A stretch of 64,000 bases of DNA from Mesomycoplasma neurolyticum (GCF_900660485.1 NZ_LR214951.1:868001-932000); one strand, 5' to 3'. Shown: positions 38,414 through 49,937, counted from the first letter of the stretch. Notes: generated by a model from the sequence alone, not told the origin. Program-made: numbers and translations.

Positions 38414-41042
38414 AAATAAAAAATTATCTTCTAAAGAAATCAGACAAATATGATTAGATTATTTTAAATCTAAAGATCATTTAATAGTAGAAAGTAAGTC
38501 TTTAATACCTGTTGATGATCCATCGCTTTTATGAATTAACTCAGGAGTGGCAACTTTAAAAGATTATTTTTCTGGTAAAAAACAACCGCCAAGTTTAAGG
38601 TTGACAAATTCCCAAAAAGCTATAAGAACCAATGATATTGAAAATGTAGGTGTTACAACTAGGCACCACACAATGTTTGAAATGCTTGGTAATTTTTCAA
38701 TTGGGGATTATTTTAAAAAAGAAGCAATTGAATATGCTTATGATTTTTTAATTAATGTTTTAGGTTTTGATTTAAATAAATTATATTTTACTTATTTTGA
38801 AGAAGATGATTACACAAAGCAACAATGACTAAATTTAAATATCGATCCTTCACATATTATTAAAGGAACAAGAAAAACTAATTTTTGAGATTTAGGTTCA
38901 GGTCCATGTGGCCCATGTACTGAAATTTTTTATGACCGTGGTGAAAAATTTGATAAAAGAGGTATAGAGTTGTTACAAAACGACATTGAAAATGATCGTT
39001 TTATTGAAGTTTGAAATATTGTATTTTCACAATTTAATAATGATGGTGAAAATAACTACACAGAACTTAGACAAAAAAATATTGATACTGGAGCTGGTTT
39101 TGAGAGATTAGTTTCGATAATTCAAGATGTGCCAACTAATTTTGATACAGATTTATTTTTACCAATTATCAGAGAAATTGAAAAAATGTCTGAATTTGAA
39201 TATGTAATAGATAACTATTTTAAAAAAGAACCTTTTCAAACTAAAATTAATACATATTTTAAAATCATTGCTGATCATATTAGAGCTGTTGTAAATGCTA
39301 TTAATGATGGTGTAACTCCTTCTAATGTTTCTAGAGGTTATATTATCAGAAGACTAATAAGGCGTTCATATCGTGCAGGTCTAAAATTAAATATAAAGTC
39401 TAAAACTTTTCTTTATAAATTAACTGATATTGTTAAACAAACTTTACCATATGATATTAATGTTGAAAAAGTTTCTGAAATAATAAAACAAGAAGAAAAA
39501 TTATTTTCTCAAACAATTGAACAAGGGCAAATATTATTAGAACAAAAAATATCAAAAGATAATTTTGATTTATCAATAGTTTTTAAACTTTTTGAAACAT
39601 ATGGTTTTCCTTTAGAATTAACACAAGAAATTTTAGCTGAAAAAGATATTCACTTTGATTTAAAAGAATTAGATGAATATAAGAAAAAACATTCTGAAAT
39701 TTCAAAAAGTAGTAACAAGATGGCAATGAAAACTGTTATTAATTCGTTAGCAACTATACAAGGCAAAATTTCAGAATTTATTGGTTATGAGACATATGAA
39801 ATTGAAGCAAAAATATTATTTTTAGCTAATAAAGATCATGAAATTGAAATGTCTAATAAAGATGAAATTTCATATCTAATTCTTGATCAAACAGTTTTAT
39901 ATGCAACAGCCGGCGGACAAAAACATGATCAAGGCTCCATGTGGCAAGATGGAAATGAAATTTGTGTTTTTGAAATTTTTAAAGATAAATTTGCTAATAA
40001 TGTCCATGTTGTAAAAGGAAAAATTGATAAAAACAAACCTATCAAAGTGTTTGTTGATAAAAAAAATAGAGTAAATTTAGAAAGAAATCACTCATCTACA
40101 CACCTTCTTTTTAAATCACTAAGAGAACAATATGGTTTATATATTAAACAACTAGGTTCTGATAATAATGAAGAACGTTTAACATTTGATTTCCCATCAG
40201 ATAGAAAACCTACAAAAGAAGAAATTAAAGAAATCGAAGAAAGAGTTCAAAGTTATATCAAACAAGAAGTTGATCGTAAATATTTAAATACAACAACAAA
40301 AGAAGCAGAAAAAATGAATGCAATTATGACGCTTGAAGAAGCTGAATATATGGATCAAAATAATGTTAGATTAGTTCAATTTAAAGATATTACAGTCGAC
40401 CTTTGTGGTGGAACTCATATTAAAAATACAAAATTAATTGAAAATTTTAAAATCATTAGTGTTGAAAATAAAGGAACTGGTGTTTTTAGAATTAGAGCTA
40501 TTACTTCTAATGCAAAAATAAATGAATATTTAAATAGTGTTATTTTAACAGAATTAACAAATCTTCAACAAATTATTAATAAAAATCTCAAAATTGATTC
40601 AGAATATAAACTTTCACTAAAAAAAGATGAAGATAAAGAAAAATATTTAAAAAATATTATAATTTTAATTGAAAAAGCAAGAGAAGATTACAAACTTTTA
40701 CTAAAAAAATCATCACAAAATTTAGTAAATATTATACCTAAATTTGAAATATTTAATGACATTAATTATTTTATTAATTTTAATTTACAATTAAATCAAT
40801 TTAAAAATATAGCTGTGGATTTAAGAGAAAAATATCATAATTCTATTTTTATTTTAGGTGCACATAATAAAGATAAAGTACTAATCACTGTTGCTTCCAA
40901 ACAACATAATGCAAATGACATTTTGAGAAAAATATTAACCCAATTTAAAGGTAATGGTGGTGGAAGTACTATTTTAGCACAAGGTGCAATTGCATATGAA
41001 GAAAATTTAGAAACAAAAGTTAAAGAGTTTTTAAAAAAATAA
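38406..41042 (+). CDS. alaS: Alanyl-tRNA synthetase
   Basis: 878 residues, ATG within the mnmA end. Class II catalytic core ([29 protein letters not shown]-like [10 protein letters not shown]), tRNA-recognition helices, editing domain with [17 protein letters not shown] and [11 protein letters not shown] (zinc/editing His and Cys), and a C-Ala domain ending [13 protein letters not shown]. No truncation. Followed by ruvX with a 1-nt overlap; alaS-ruvX-DUF1292 is a conserved Firmicutes neighbourhood. Confidence 0.97.
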
Positions 41043-41461
41043 TGAAAAGAAAATTAGCTATAGATTTAGGGACAAAAAGATGTGGTTTTGCAATCAGCGA
41101 TGCTTTTAGTATGATGGCTTTTCCTTTAGAAAATTTTTCATTTAATGAAAATAATTATGATGCAGTTATTTTGAAAATCCAAAAAATTTTAGCTGAATAT
41201 TCAATTGATACATTTATTTTAGGTTATCCAACAAAAATATCAGGTGAAAAAATTGCAATGACATTAAATGTTGAAAAATTTAAACAAAAATTAGAAGAAA
41301 ATTTTGATATACCAGTTGTTTATGTTAATGAAAATGAAACAACAAAAAAAGCAACAGAAATTTTAATTAATGCTAATCTTTCAAGAAAAAAAAGAAAAAA
41401 TTTAAAAGATAAATTAGCTGCACAACTTATCTTGGAAAAATACATAAATAGAGGCAAATAA
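41042..41461 (+). CDS. ruvX: Putative Holliday-junction resolvase / pre-16S rRNA nuclease YqgF
   Basis: 139 residues. RNase H-like fold start KRKLAIDLGTKRCGFAISD with the first catalytic Asp, FILGYPTKISGE, VYVNENETTKKATEIL with acidic residues, and KDKLAAQLILEKYI with the last Asp. Family members process the 5' end of 16S rRNA in E. coli; a resolvase role has been proposed. Overlaps alaS by one base and is 1 nt before the DUF1292 gene. Confidence 0.92.
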   Translation: MKRKLAIDLGTKRCGFAISDAFSMMAFPLENFSFNENNYDAVILKIQKILAEYSIDTFILGYPTKISGEKIAMTLNVEKFKQKLEENFDIPVVYVNENETTKKATEILINANLSRKKRKNLKDKLAAQLILEKYINRGK

Positions 41462-41462
41462 T

Positions 41463-41885
41463 ATGAAAAAAGATAAAAAAGAAAGAATACAAATAAAACA
41501 AAAAGATAGAAAAATGCAAATCCCATTTGTTTTTGAAGATAACACAGAAGAAGAAATAGAAGTTTATGTAATTGCTTTAATTAATGAATTTGATTCAGAA
41601 TTTATATATCTTTATTGAGAAAAAGAAAAGGAAGTGATTATTGCTCACTTTGATTCAGAGACTGAATTTATTAAACCATTAGCTAATATTCAGGAATTTG
41701 AAACAGCAGCTAGACTTTTCCTTATAATGACAAGTGAAACAGAATTTTTTTTCGGAAATAAAAAAATTGAATACACTTTTTCTAATTTTGAATTAAATAA
41801 TGAAGAATTTGAAAAAGCATTAAAAAATTTAAATCAATTATCAGCAGCATACACTAAAGAAAATAAGGAAGAAATAGAAGACTAA
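41463..41885 (+). CDS. DUF1292-like (YrzB-like) small acidic protein
   Basis: 140 residues. Basic first 15 residues, then a mostly acidic soluble chain (IPFVFEDNTEEEIEVYVIALINEFDSEFIYLYWEKEKEVIIAHFD, later NIQEFETAARLFL). The sequence match to DUF1292 is weak, but the position directly after alaS-ruvX is the same as yrzB in Bacillus, which is my main argument. Function unknown. Starts 1 nt after the ruvX stop. Confidence 0.6.
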
Positions 41886-41890
41886 ATTTT

Positions 41891-42553
41891 ATGAACGCAA
41901 CACTAAGATGAATTTTAATAGCATCAATTTTTGTAGTTTTGTTTTTTGGTTTTGCAGCATACTTTTTTTTAAGATCTAAAGCCAAACAAAAACAACAAGA
42001 ATATAAAAAACAAATGAAGAAATTTGAAAATCCCAATCCTATAAAAATTGATCCAATTTTTTTAGACTTGATTAATAATAGCAACTGGTTGCAGGAAGAT
42101 TTTGAATTTGTTTTAAACACTATTTTGCACAATAAATATAAAAAAAATTTCTTTTTGGAAAAGAATTTATATGCTTTTTTAGTAACTAATTTTCAATTAG
42201 CAAACCTTGAGAATTATTATTGTGATAAAGAATTTGTTAGTCAAAAACAGTTTGATGAATTTAATAAAATAATTGATAAAACTAAACAAAAAATTAAAGT
42301 AGAACAAAAAATAGAATTTGAAAAAATTCCAGAAAATACTTTTGATTTTATTTATTTAGATTTTTTCCCAAAAGATGAAAATGCAATTGATTTTTTCTAT
42401 AAACAATTAACACATCGCGGAATGTTAGTTTTTAAAGAAAAATTTAATAAAAAAATGTCTTTAGAACTAGGTAAAAAAATTAGCAACAAAATGATAAAGC
42501 ATCAATTTTACAAAAATGGTAATTATTATCTTTTAGTAATTGCTAAAATTTAG
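41891..42553 (+). CDS. Membrane-anchored conserved mycoplasma protein, possible methyltransferase-like fold
   Basis: 220 residues. One N-terminal membrane helix (about 7-28), then a Lys-rich linker and a soluble domain. EFEKIPENTFDFIYLDFFPKDENAIDFFYKQLTHRGMLVFKE (about 133-175) resembles the strand-4/5 part of class I SAM methyltransferases, but no glycine-rich motif I is visible, so the catalytic function is doubtful. Similar proteins near greA are, from memory, annotated as BC85_0335-family putative methyltransferases. Precedes greA. Confidence 0.6.
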
Positions 42554-42596
42554 TAAAATTTAAAATAATATTTATATTAAAGAAAGGTAGAAAAAA

Positions 42597-43088
42597 ATGA
42601 AAAGTAAAAATGATGAATTTTTAATGTCTAAAGAACGTTTAGAACAATTAAAAAATGAACTAGACAATTTAGTAAAAATAGAGCGTCCAAAAGTTATAGA
42701 AGAAATAAAAGTAGCTAGAAATCAGGGTGACTTATCAGAAAATGCTGAATATGATGCCGCAAGAGAAAAGCAAGGTATTATTGAAGGAAGAATTAGTGAA
42801 CTTGAATATATAATAGCTAATTCTAAAGTTATTCAAGAGGTTTCTACTAAAAACATTGTTTCTATTGGTTCAACAGTAAAAATTAAAATTTTAGAAAATA
42901 CAAATTTATACAGCAAAGATGAATTAGAAATAAAAATTGTTGGTTCGCTTGATGTGGATCCTTTTAATCATAAAATTTCCAACCTTTCACCTTTAGCTAA
43001 TGCTATTTTAAACCATAAAGTAGGTGATATTGTAGAGGTTTATGCTCCTACTAAATATCAAGTAAAAATTGTAAAAATTACAAAATAA
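42597..43088 (+). CDS. greA: Transcription elongation factor GreA
   Basis: 163 residues. Coiled coil at 8-75 with the tip acidic residues in GDLSENAEYDAAREKQG and GRISELEYIIANSKV; C-terminal FKBP-like domain with IVGSLDVDPFNHKISNLSPLANAILNHKVGDIVEVYAP. Rescues backtracked RNA polymerase by stimulating transcript cleavage. AGAAAGG Shine-Dalgarno. The stop lies inside the terminator stem that follows. Confidence 0.97.
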   Translation: MKSKNDEFLMSKERLEQLKNELDNLVKIERPKVIEEIKVARNQGDLSENAEYDAAREKQGIIEGRISELEYIIANSKVIQEVSTKNIVSIGSTVKIKILENTNLYSKDELEIKIVGSLDVDPFNHKISNLSPLANAILNHKVGDIVEVYAPTKYQVKIVKITK

Positions 43089-43118
43089 AACAGCTTTAAA
43101 AAAGCTGTTTAATATTTT
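43088..43118 (+). terminator. Terminator after greA
   Basis: Perfect AAACAGCTTT (43088-43097) / AAAGCTGTTT (43101-43110), 3-nt loop, then AATATTTT. Confidence 0.75.
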
Positions 43119-43139
43119 ATTGGCATCCCATAGAATAAA

Positions 43140-43225
43140 TGGTGGCTCATATCGGACTTGAACCGATACGCAATCACTTGCAGAAGATTTTGAGTCTACC
43201 GTGTCTGCCATTTCACCAATGAGCC
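43140..43225 (-). tRNA. tRNA-Leu, anticodon CAA
   Basis: Minus strand: acceptor GGCTCAT pairs with ATGAGCC; discriminator A and CCA encoded (plus TGG at 43140-43142). Loop CTCAAAA gives anticodon CAA (codon UUG). Long variable arm TGCAAGTGATTGCG marks a class II tRNA. T-loop GGTTCAAGTCC. One T-T mismatch in the anticodon stem. A minus-strand TATAAT at 43242-43237 is the promoter. Confidence 0.94.
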
Positions 43226-43266
43226 ATAGTCTTTATATTATAACAAAGAAATTTTAAAAAATAATA

Positions 43267-45909
43267 ATGAAAAAGCAAAAATATTGATTTATTAAAAAAA
43301 TACTAATTTTATTTAGTTTAATGTTCACAACTAGTTCATTAATTTTAACTAGTTGTTTTGGTATTTTTAAAGACCCTCCAAGTAGTATTATAATTCCAAA
43401 ACCAGTAGATGAAGATCCAGTTTCTACACAAGATTTTGATAAAGCAATTATCGGAATTTCTTTAGCTACAAACAAAAGACCGAGAATTCAAAATCAAGAT
43501 TTTACGGTTGATGATTTAATAAGAGAACAAAATAATTTAAATAATTTTTTAGTTTATAGCATTGATCCTGATTGAAATAACAAGATCAATGATTTTAATT
43601 TATTACCTAAAATTGTGCCAGGTTCAAAAAATGATGACAATGGGACAATTCAAATTGAATTAGAGGTTCAAAAACCAATTTTTAATGAAACTCTTTTTAA
43701 AAAAATTTATACTGTATCAGGTTTTAAATCTAATAAAAACAAAAGTTTTCAATATAAAAATAAATTAAAAAAATTATTTTCTCAAGAATTAATTAAAGAA
43801 AAGTCAAATAATAATAAAAAAGTTTTTCAATATTCTGATTTAAAAGAAAATTTTTGAGATTACTTTGAAATAGATAAATCTATACTTACTAAAAAAAATA
43901 GCAATACATATGAAAAAGACAATTTGTTATTTTTTAATTTTGAATTTAATCATATAGATAAAAATGGTGTCTTTTGATATTCTTATGAAATAGAAGATAA
44001 ATTAACAAAAGAGAAATTCCAAAATCTTGCTAAACTTTCTAATGTTAATTTTACTATAATTAATGAGGATAAAAATCCATTGAGTGATGCAAATTTTGCA
44101 TTAAATTTAAAATTAGAAAATGCAAAATATTTTAGTACAAGTTTTAAAGAATTAGACTCAGGAAAACTTGCAGAAAAATTTGATATACAAAAAAAGAAAT
44201 CTATTTTTTTAGCTGAAAATTATAAATTAAGTGTTTGAAATAGTGCTTCTAGTTATTATGATCAAAATGGTGTTCTATTAATAAAAGTAAAATATCTAAA
44301 TTTTTCAAGGATATTTAAATTTGATGTTTTTAGTTTTAATGAGATTTCAAAAAATATATTTAATCTAACAAAAACAAATAAAAATGAGATTAATAAAAAT
44401 ATTAATTTGGCAAATAAAACTGATCTAGCAATTTATAGTTTAAATTTCAAAGACAAAACATTAAGATATAAAATGATTGGTGAACACATCAGAAATTATG
44501 TAAATGGACCTGATTTTGAAAAGCATTTCTTTAACTATTTAGAATCTAATAGTTCTGCGCATAAATATTTGACAATTTTTAACTTTAACTTTGAAAAAGA
44601 AACAAAAAAAATAACTTTTGTTTTCCATAATGCATCTGGTGAAGAGTATGAATTATTTATTCCTTTAAATCCTAATGAAAATCAATATTCAAAAAGTATT
44701 GTAAGTAATTTTGGAGATAAAACTTTTTCAAAAGAACAAATTTTTAAAGACATTAAAAATAGAACTTTATCTATAAATTATGTTGTAAACGATCCAAACG
44801 GAACAAGTCGGTCAATAGTTAGTGGAACAGCTTGAATTTTTGATAGAAAATTTGAATTAGATGCAAATGGAAATTTAGTACCATCAAACACTTATTATCT
44901 AGCAACTAATTTACATGTTTTATCAGAATTAATTAATAAACGTGATCTCGTTAGTTCATTTTCATATTCATTTAATTCAAAATATGACACAATACCAACA
45001 TTTTTAAGTTATGAAGAAGCAAATAACTCTAAATATAGTGATGTTTTTAGGCGTTTTGATAGAAAATTAGATGAAAGTAAATATTCTTGAGCAAGAAAAA
45101 AGGTTAATAATTCTATTTATATAACAAAAGAATCAGAGGAATTTTGAGGCAATTTAAAACCTTTTACTTTTTTTGATGAAAATAATGAAAATAATGAATA
45201 TTTAGATTTTGCAATATTAGAAATAACTTTTCCTAATGATTATGAATATAAAGTAAGAAATCCATTTGTTTATAATTTTAATGGCTTTAATGGTTATGGT
45301 GATGGATTAGATTTAATTTATCATATTTTTAATAAACCAGAAAGAGCAAGAATTTTAAAACATCAAAATATTCCAGATCAAGTTAACTATTACAATAAAA
45401 ATAAACCTAAATTTTTAATTAGTGACAAAATTATTTTTGAAAATGAAACATTAAATAATAAAGAAAATTCAGAAAATGTAATAATACCCGGGAATCTTTA
45501 TTTAGGTGGTTATTTAGGTGGTCATGAATGAGTGGAACAAGAATCATTAGCTTTTGTATATAAAGATAATAATATTTTGAGGCAACAAAATATTATTAAA
45601 GACAAGAAAGTATTTGATTTAAAAACACATACAACTGATTTTATATTACCTAATATTAAAACAGGTAAGGGTATGTCTGGTTCAATGGTTTTAAATAGAA
45701 GTGGACAGATAGTTGGTATTTTATGAGGTGGATTTTTTGATGATAAAAATTCATTAAATACACAAGGTAATTTAGTTTATGGAACTGGATCATTAGATAC
45801 ATTATCAATTAAAAGATCAAAAAATAAAACAATTTTACGTCAATGATTAGATAAAACAAAAAACATTACAACAGATTTAGATGCTTATGAAAATTTAATA
45901 AGTTATTAA
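43267..45909 (+). CDS. MIP-like serine protease lipoprotein (mycoplasma immunoglobulin protease family, DUF31)
   Basis: 880 residues, many TGA Trp. Signal peptide and lipobox ILTSC (C30). A trypsin-like catalytic triad can be placed in the C-terminal half: YLATNLHVL (H550), EYLDFAILEI (D647) and KTGKGMSGSMVLNRSGQIVGIL (S804). In related mycoplasmas such proteins (MIP) cut the heavy chain of host IgG captured by the partner MIB. No MIB gene is next to it; the preceding gene is a divergent tRNA and the following one a NERD-like protein. N-terminal 500 residues are Asn/Lys/Phe-rich without clear domains. Proteolysis of immunoglobulin is inferred from the family. Confidence 0.83.
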
Positions 45910-45941
45910 AAAGTGCATATTTATTTAACTAAGGAGAAACA

Positions 45942-46610
45942 ATGGTTATTATAATTATTATTTTTACCACAATTTCTTTGTTATTATTTTTACTTTTTTT
46001 TATTTTATTTTTGTTACTTAAAATACAAAAAGTAAGAAAAAGTAAAAAAGAAAATAGAGAAAATTTAGAGGGTTCTTTTTTACTTTTAAAAAAATGGTCT
46101 GAAAAAAATAATTTTATTTTTATTCCTAAAAATTTATTTAAGACACAAGATGGTAATTTGTTTTTTCAGGATAGCATATTAATTACAAACAAATTTTTAT
46201 TATTAATTAAATTTGTAAATGAAAATTCATCAATCAAAGGTGATGTAGATGCTTTTTATTGAGATACAGGAAAAAAATATGAAGACAAAATGCGAAATCC
46301 ATTATTTTTAACAGAAAAAAATATTTCATATGTACAACAAATTATTGATAAAAAAATACCACTTATTTCTGCACTCGTTTTTTCAAAAAAAGTTGAAGAT
46401 ATAAATATTACTAATAATTCATACAAGCATTTAGTTTTTATAAAAGAGAATGAAATTATTAATTCAATTGAACAACTGCAACAAAATTTACAACTTCAAG
46501 TTAAAACCCAAAATGAAATTTTAGAATTTAAAAAACTTTTAGAAAAAAGAATAACAACTAAACAACAGGATTTTGTTTTTTGAAATATATTTTTAACTAA
46601 AAATGAATAA
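45942..46610 (+). CDS. Membrane-anchored NERD-like protein
   Basis: 222 residues. One strongly hydrophobic N-terminal helix (about 2-27) followed by basic residues. Then FQDSILITNKFLLLIKFVNENSSIKGDVDAFYWDTG and MRNPLFLTEKNISYVQQII, which resemble the NERD (nuclease-related) domain in pattern (a hydrophobic D-x(n)-hK core, W, RNP and a helix). Conservation of the nuclease acidic residues is uncertain. AAGGAG Shine-Dalgarno. Overlaps the next gene by 8 nt, so it is co-translated with it. Confidence 0.55.
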
Positions 46611-47289
46611 AATTTTTTTTATATCAATAAATAATAAAAAAATCGAAATTAATTTCAAAATCCAAAAAAAGCCAAATTATAAAATTTATGTTAAAAATGA
46701 AAAAATTTACTTTATGTCTCCTGTAAATTTATCAGAAAAAAAAATAAAAGAAATTATTGAAAAAAATTTAGAAATAATAAAAAAAGAGTTAGATAAATCT
46801 AAAATTTCAAATTTTATTGATACTCAAAATAATTTTTATTATTTATTTGGTAAAAAATTCAATTACAAGATTCAAAAAAACAAATTAGAATATTTAATTT
46901 ATTCTAATGGACATTTTTTGAAATTTAAACTTCAAGATGAAAGCAAATTGCAAAATAAAATTGAAACTTTGCTAAAAAATGAACTTTTATTATATTTAAA
47001 AAAAAGAGTTCAAACATTTGAAAAAATAATGAATGTAGATGCAAATTATAATGTTGTTATAAGAAAAAAAACATCAGCTTGAGCTTCTAATTATTATAAA
47101 AAGAAAAATATTATTTTTTCAAATAAATTATTATTATTTTCAAAAACAATTATTGATTATGTAATAATTCATGAATTAGCTCATCATTTTTTTCAAAATC
47201 ATTCAAAAGATTTTTGACAATTAGTTAAAAAATATTGCCCTGAGTTCAAAGAAATGAAAGAAAAATTAAAAAAGAAACAATTATTATAA
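46603..47289 (+). CDS. YgjP/DUF45-type putative zinc metallopeptidase
   Basis: 228 residues with TGA as Trp. C-terminal third has RKKTSAWASNYYKKKNIIFSNKLLLF and VIIHELAHHFFQNHSKDFWQLVKKYCPEF, i.e. HELAH plus downstream H, the YgjP-family zinc site (about residues 188-199). N-terminal half is a DUF45-type beta domain (YKIYVKNEKIYFMSPVNLSEKKIKEII). Cytosolic; substrate unknown. Ends 12 nt before cysS, with AAAAGG between them. Confidence 0.83.
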
Positions 47290-47301
47290 AAAAGGTAATT
47301 T

Positions 47302-48504
47302 ATGAAAAAAGAAAATATATATGTTTGTGGCCCTACTGTTTATGATTTTGTTCATATTGGTAATATGCGAACAGTAATGTTTTTTGATATATGAAATAGA
47401 GTAAAAAAATATTTTAATTATCAAATTAATTATCTTCATAATATCACAGATATAGATGACAAAATAATTAACAAAGCAATCCAAGAGCAAAAGGACGAAA
47501 AAGAAATTAGTGAATTTTATACAAATGAATATCTAAAACTTTTTAGTTTATTTAATATTGAAAAACCAACTAAATTAGTTAAAGTTACAGAAAATTTAAA
47601 AGATATTGAAAATTATATTAAACTTTTGGTTAATTCAAAAAATGCGTATTTTGTTGATGGTAATGTTTTTTTTGATGTTTCAAAACATAAAGTTTATGGG
47701 AGTATTTCTAATAGAAAATTAGAAAATTCTATTATTACTGAAACTGAATATAAAAAAAATAACCCACATGATTTCGCACTTTGAAAAAAAACATATGAAG
47801 GTATTCAATTTGATTCATTTTTTGGGAGAGGTCGTCCAGGTTGACATACTGAATGTTCTGTTTTTATTTATAAACACTTCAAAGGTAAAACTATTGATAT
47901 TCATGGGGGAGGGATTGATCTTATTTTTCCACATCATGAAAATGAAAATATTCAGCATTATTCATTAACCAATAATTTTTTAACTAAACAATGAGTTCAT
48001 ACAGGTTTTGTAAATTATGAAGGTAAAAAAATGTCTAAATCACTAGGAAATGTAGTTTATGCAAAAGATTTTGTAAAACAACATGATTCAAATGTATTTA
48101 GATATATAATTTTAACTACAAATATTACAGCACCAATTGATTTAACACATGAATTAATAAAATCATCAGAAAACAAGATTACAAACTTCAAAAAAAAATA
48201 TTATCTATATTTTTTAGAAAATAAAAAACAAGATGTAAATTTTGAAAAATTAGAAAAAATTTTAGATTTATTTTTAAAATTAAAATTTTCTATAGCAAAT
48301 TTTGAACTAAATATTTTGTTAAAAGAAAACGAGATAGCAACTTTTATCAAACTTTTAGATATATTAGGTTTTGATTTTTATAAAAACCTACCAACTAGTG
48401 AAGATAAAGAAAAATTTGCTAATTGACAACAATTATTAAAAGCAAAAAAATATTTAGAAGCTGATAAATTAAGAGCAGAATTACAAAAGAAAAAATTAGT
48501 TTAA
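47302..48504 (+). CDS. cysS: Cysteinyl-tRNA synthetase (short form)
   Basis: 400 residues versus about 460 usual; the C-terminal domain is reduced. [26 protein letters not shown] holds the zinc Cys and the HIGH-equivalent [45 protein letters not shown] with zinc ligands; [10 protein letters not shown]. The C-terminus keeps [20 protein letters not shown]. Several Trp are TGA. First gene of the cysS-rlmB-sigma-rpmG-secE-nusG run known from Bacillus. Confidence 0.95.
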
Positions 48505-48551
48505 AAAAATAGGAAAAAGAAAATAAAAAAAGGTAAAAATTTAATTAAAAT

Positions 48552-49229
48552 ATGAAAAAATTTATTTGTGGGAAAAATTCTGTTATTGATTCTTTAAAAA
48601 ATAACTTACCTATTTCATTAGTTTATACAACGAATCACAAATTACACTTAGAATTTCCTAATTTTAAAATAAAACTAGTAACTAATGAATTTTTAAATCA
48701 ACTTACAACCGAAAATCATCAAGGCTATGTTGCTCAAATATTAGATATAAAATTTTATGACTTAAATACAATAATTAAAGATAAAGCAAAAGAGGTTATT
48801 ATTTTAGATCATATACAAGACCCACATAATTTTGGAGCAATCATAAGAACTGCAAATGCTAATGGAATTAAACATATTATCTTTCCAAAAGATCGTTCAG
48901 TAGATGTAACACCCACTGTTTTAAAAGTATCTTCAGGTGGTTTTGTAAATATGAAATTTATCAAAGTTACTTCTATTGTTTCTACTATTCTTAAACTTAA
49001 AAAAAATAATTATTGAGTTTATGGAACTTCATTAACTAAAAAATCTAAAAATATTAATGACGTACTTTTTAATAAACCATTAGCTATTATTTTTGGTTCA
49101 GAAGGTAATGGGTTAACCAAAGCAGTAGAAAGAGTGTGTGATGAGTTAGTTTATATCCCGATGAAAGGAACTGTTCAATCACTTAATATTTCTGTAGCAG
49201 TTGGAATAGTGCTTTTTAAAATAAATTAG
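48552..49229 (+). CDS. rlmB: 23S rRNA (guanosine-2'-O-)-methyltransferase, TrmH/SpoU family
   Basis: 225 residues. SpoU knot motifs: ILDHIQDPHNFGAIIRTANANGI (motif 1), LAIIFGSEGNGLTKAV (motif 2) and YIPMKGTVQSLNISVAVGIVLF (motif 3). A short N-terminal RNA-binding domain begins FICGKNSVIDSLKNNL. By position between cysS and the sigma factor it matches rlmB/yacO. A 48-nt gap from cysS contains no other gene (no mrnC). Confidence 0.92.
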
Positions 49230-49237
49230 CGAAAGGA

Positions 49238-49759
49238 ATGATGAGTAATTTATTTCAAAAACATATTTCTTTAGTTGAAATAGCAGCTAAAAAAGCTAAA
49301 TTTTTATTTAAAAATATACCTATTGAATATGAAGATTTATATGTAGTAGGTTTGGGAATTTTAAATAAGTTATTATCTCAAAAATTATTAATACCATCAG
49401 ATAACCCAAATGCATGATTATATAAAAGGATTTATTTAAAATTATTAGAATATTGTAAGAAATTTACATCTAGTAATCATAAAATTATGAATTATAAATC
49501 AGATTATGCAGATGAAAAATTATATTATAAAAATTCTTCGACTAATAGTGAATTTGAATATTTAAATTTTAAAGAAATTGAAACAAAAGATTTTTTTAAA
49601 AATTTTTCAGATGAAAAAAAATCTATTTTATGAATGTATTTTGTAGAAAAAATTGCAGTAAAACAAATTTCTAAACTTTTGTATATAAGTTCTAATAAAA
49701 TAAATGATTTAATAAAAACATCAAAAAAACTAGCTATAAATTATATTAATGATCAATAA
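49238..49759 (+). CDS. Sigma-70-like factor at the sigH position
   Basis: 173 residues from the first of two ATGs (49238, 49241), after GAAAGGA. Residues 13-45 (VEIAAKKAKFLFKNIPIEYEDLYVVGLGIL) match sigma region 2.1 style, with the acidic EDL; NAWLYKRIYLKLLEYCKK could be region 2.2/2.3; the C-terminus (EKIAVKQISKLLYISSNKINDLIKTSKKLAINYI) is a region 4 helix-turn-helix. Located between rlmB and rpmG-secE-nusG, exactly where Bacillus has sigH. It may be an alternative sigma factor, comparable in size to MG428-type factors of M. genitalium; its regulon is unknown. Confidence 0.68.
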
Positions 49760-49773
49760 ATTTATTAATATTA

Positions 49774-49782
49774 TGGTATAAT
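49774..49782 (+). promoter_or_regulatory. Extended -10 promoter of rpmG-secE-nusG
   Basis: TGGTATAAT ending 11 nt before the rpmG ATG; the predicted leader is only about 4-5 nt and there is no Shine-Dalgarno. Confidence 0.6.
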
Positions 49783-49793
49783 TCTTAGACATT

Positions 49794-49937
49794 ATGAGTA
49801 AATCAAAAATTACTTTATGTTGTGTAGATTGTAGATCAAAAAATTACGTAACAAATAAATCTAAAGAAGAAAGATTAATTATTAAAAAATATTGTAAAAA
49901 ATGTAAAACACAAGTTTTACACAAGGAAGAGAAATAA
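49794..49937 (+). CDS. rpmG: 50S ribosomal protein L33
   Basis: 47 residues, too short for most ORF finders. CCVDCRSKNYVTNKSKEERLIIKKYCKKCKTQVLHKE: zinc-ribbon with two CxxC pairs, so the zinc-binding form. The start of the rpmG-secE-nusG transcript. The stop shares its last base with the secE start. Confidence 0.93.
   Translation: MSKSKITLCCVDCRSKNYVTNKSKEERLIIKKYCKKCKTQVLHKEEK

Noticed and set aside
48505-48551. Room for mrnC between cysS and rlmB as in Bacillus
   Set aside because: Only 47 nt; the gene is absent here.
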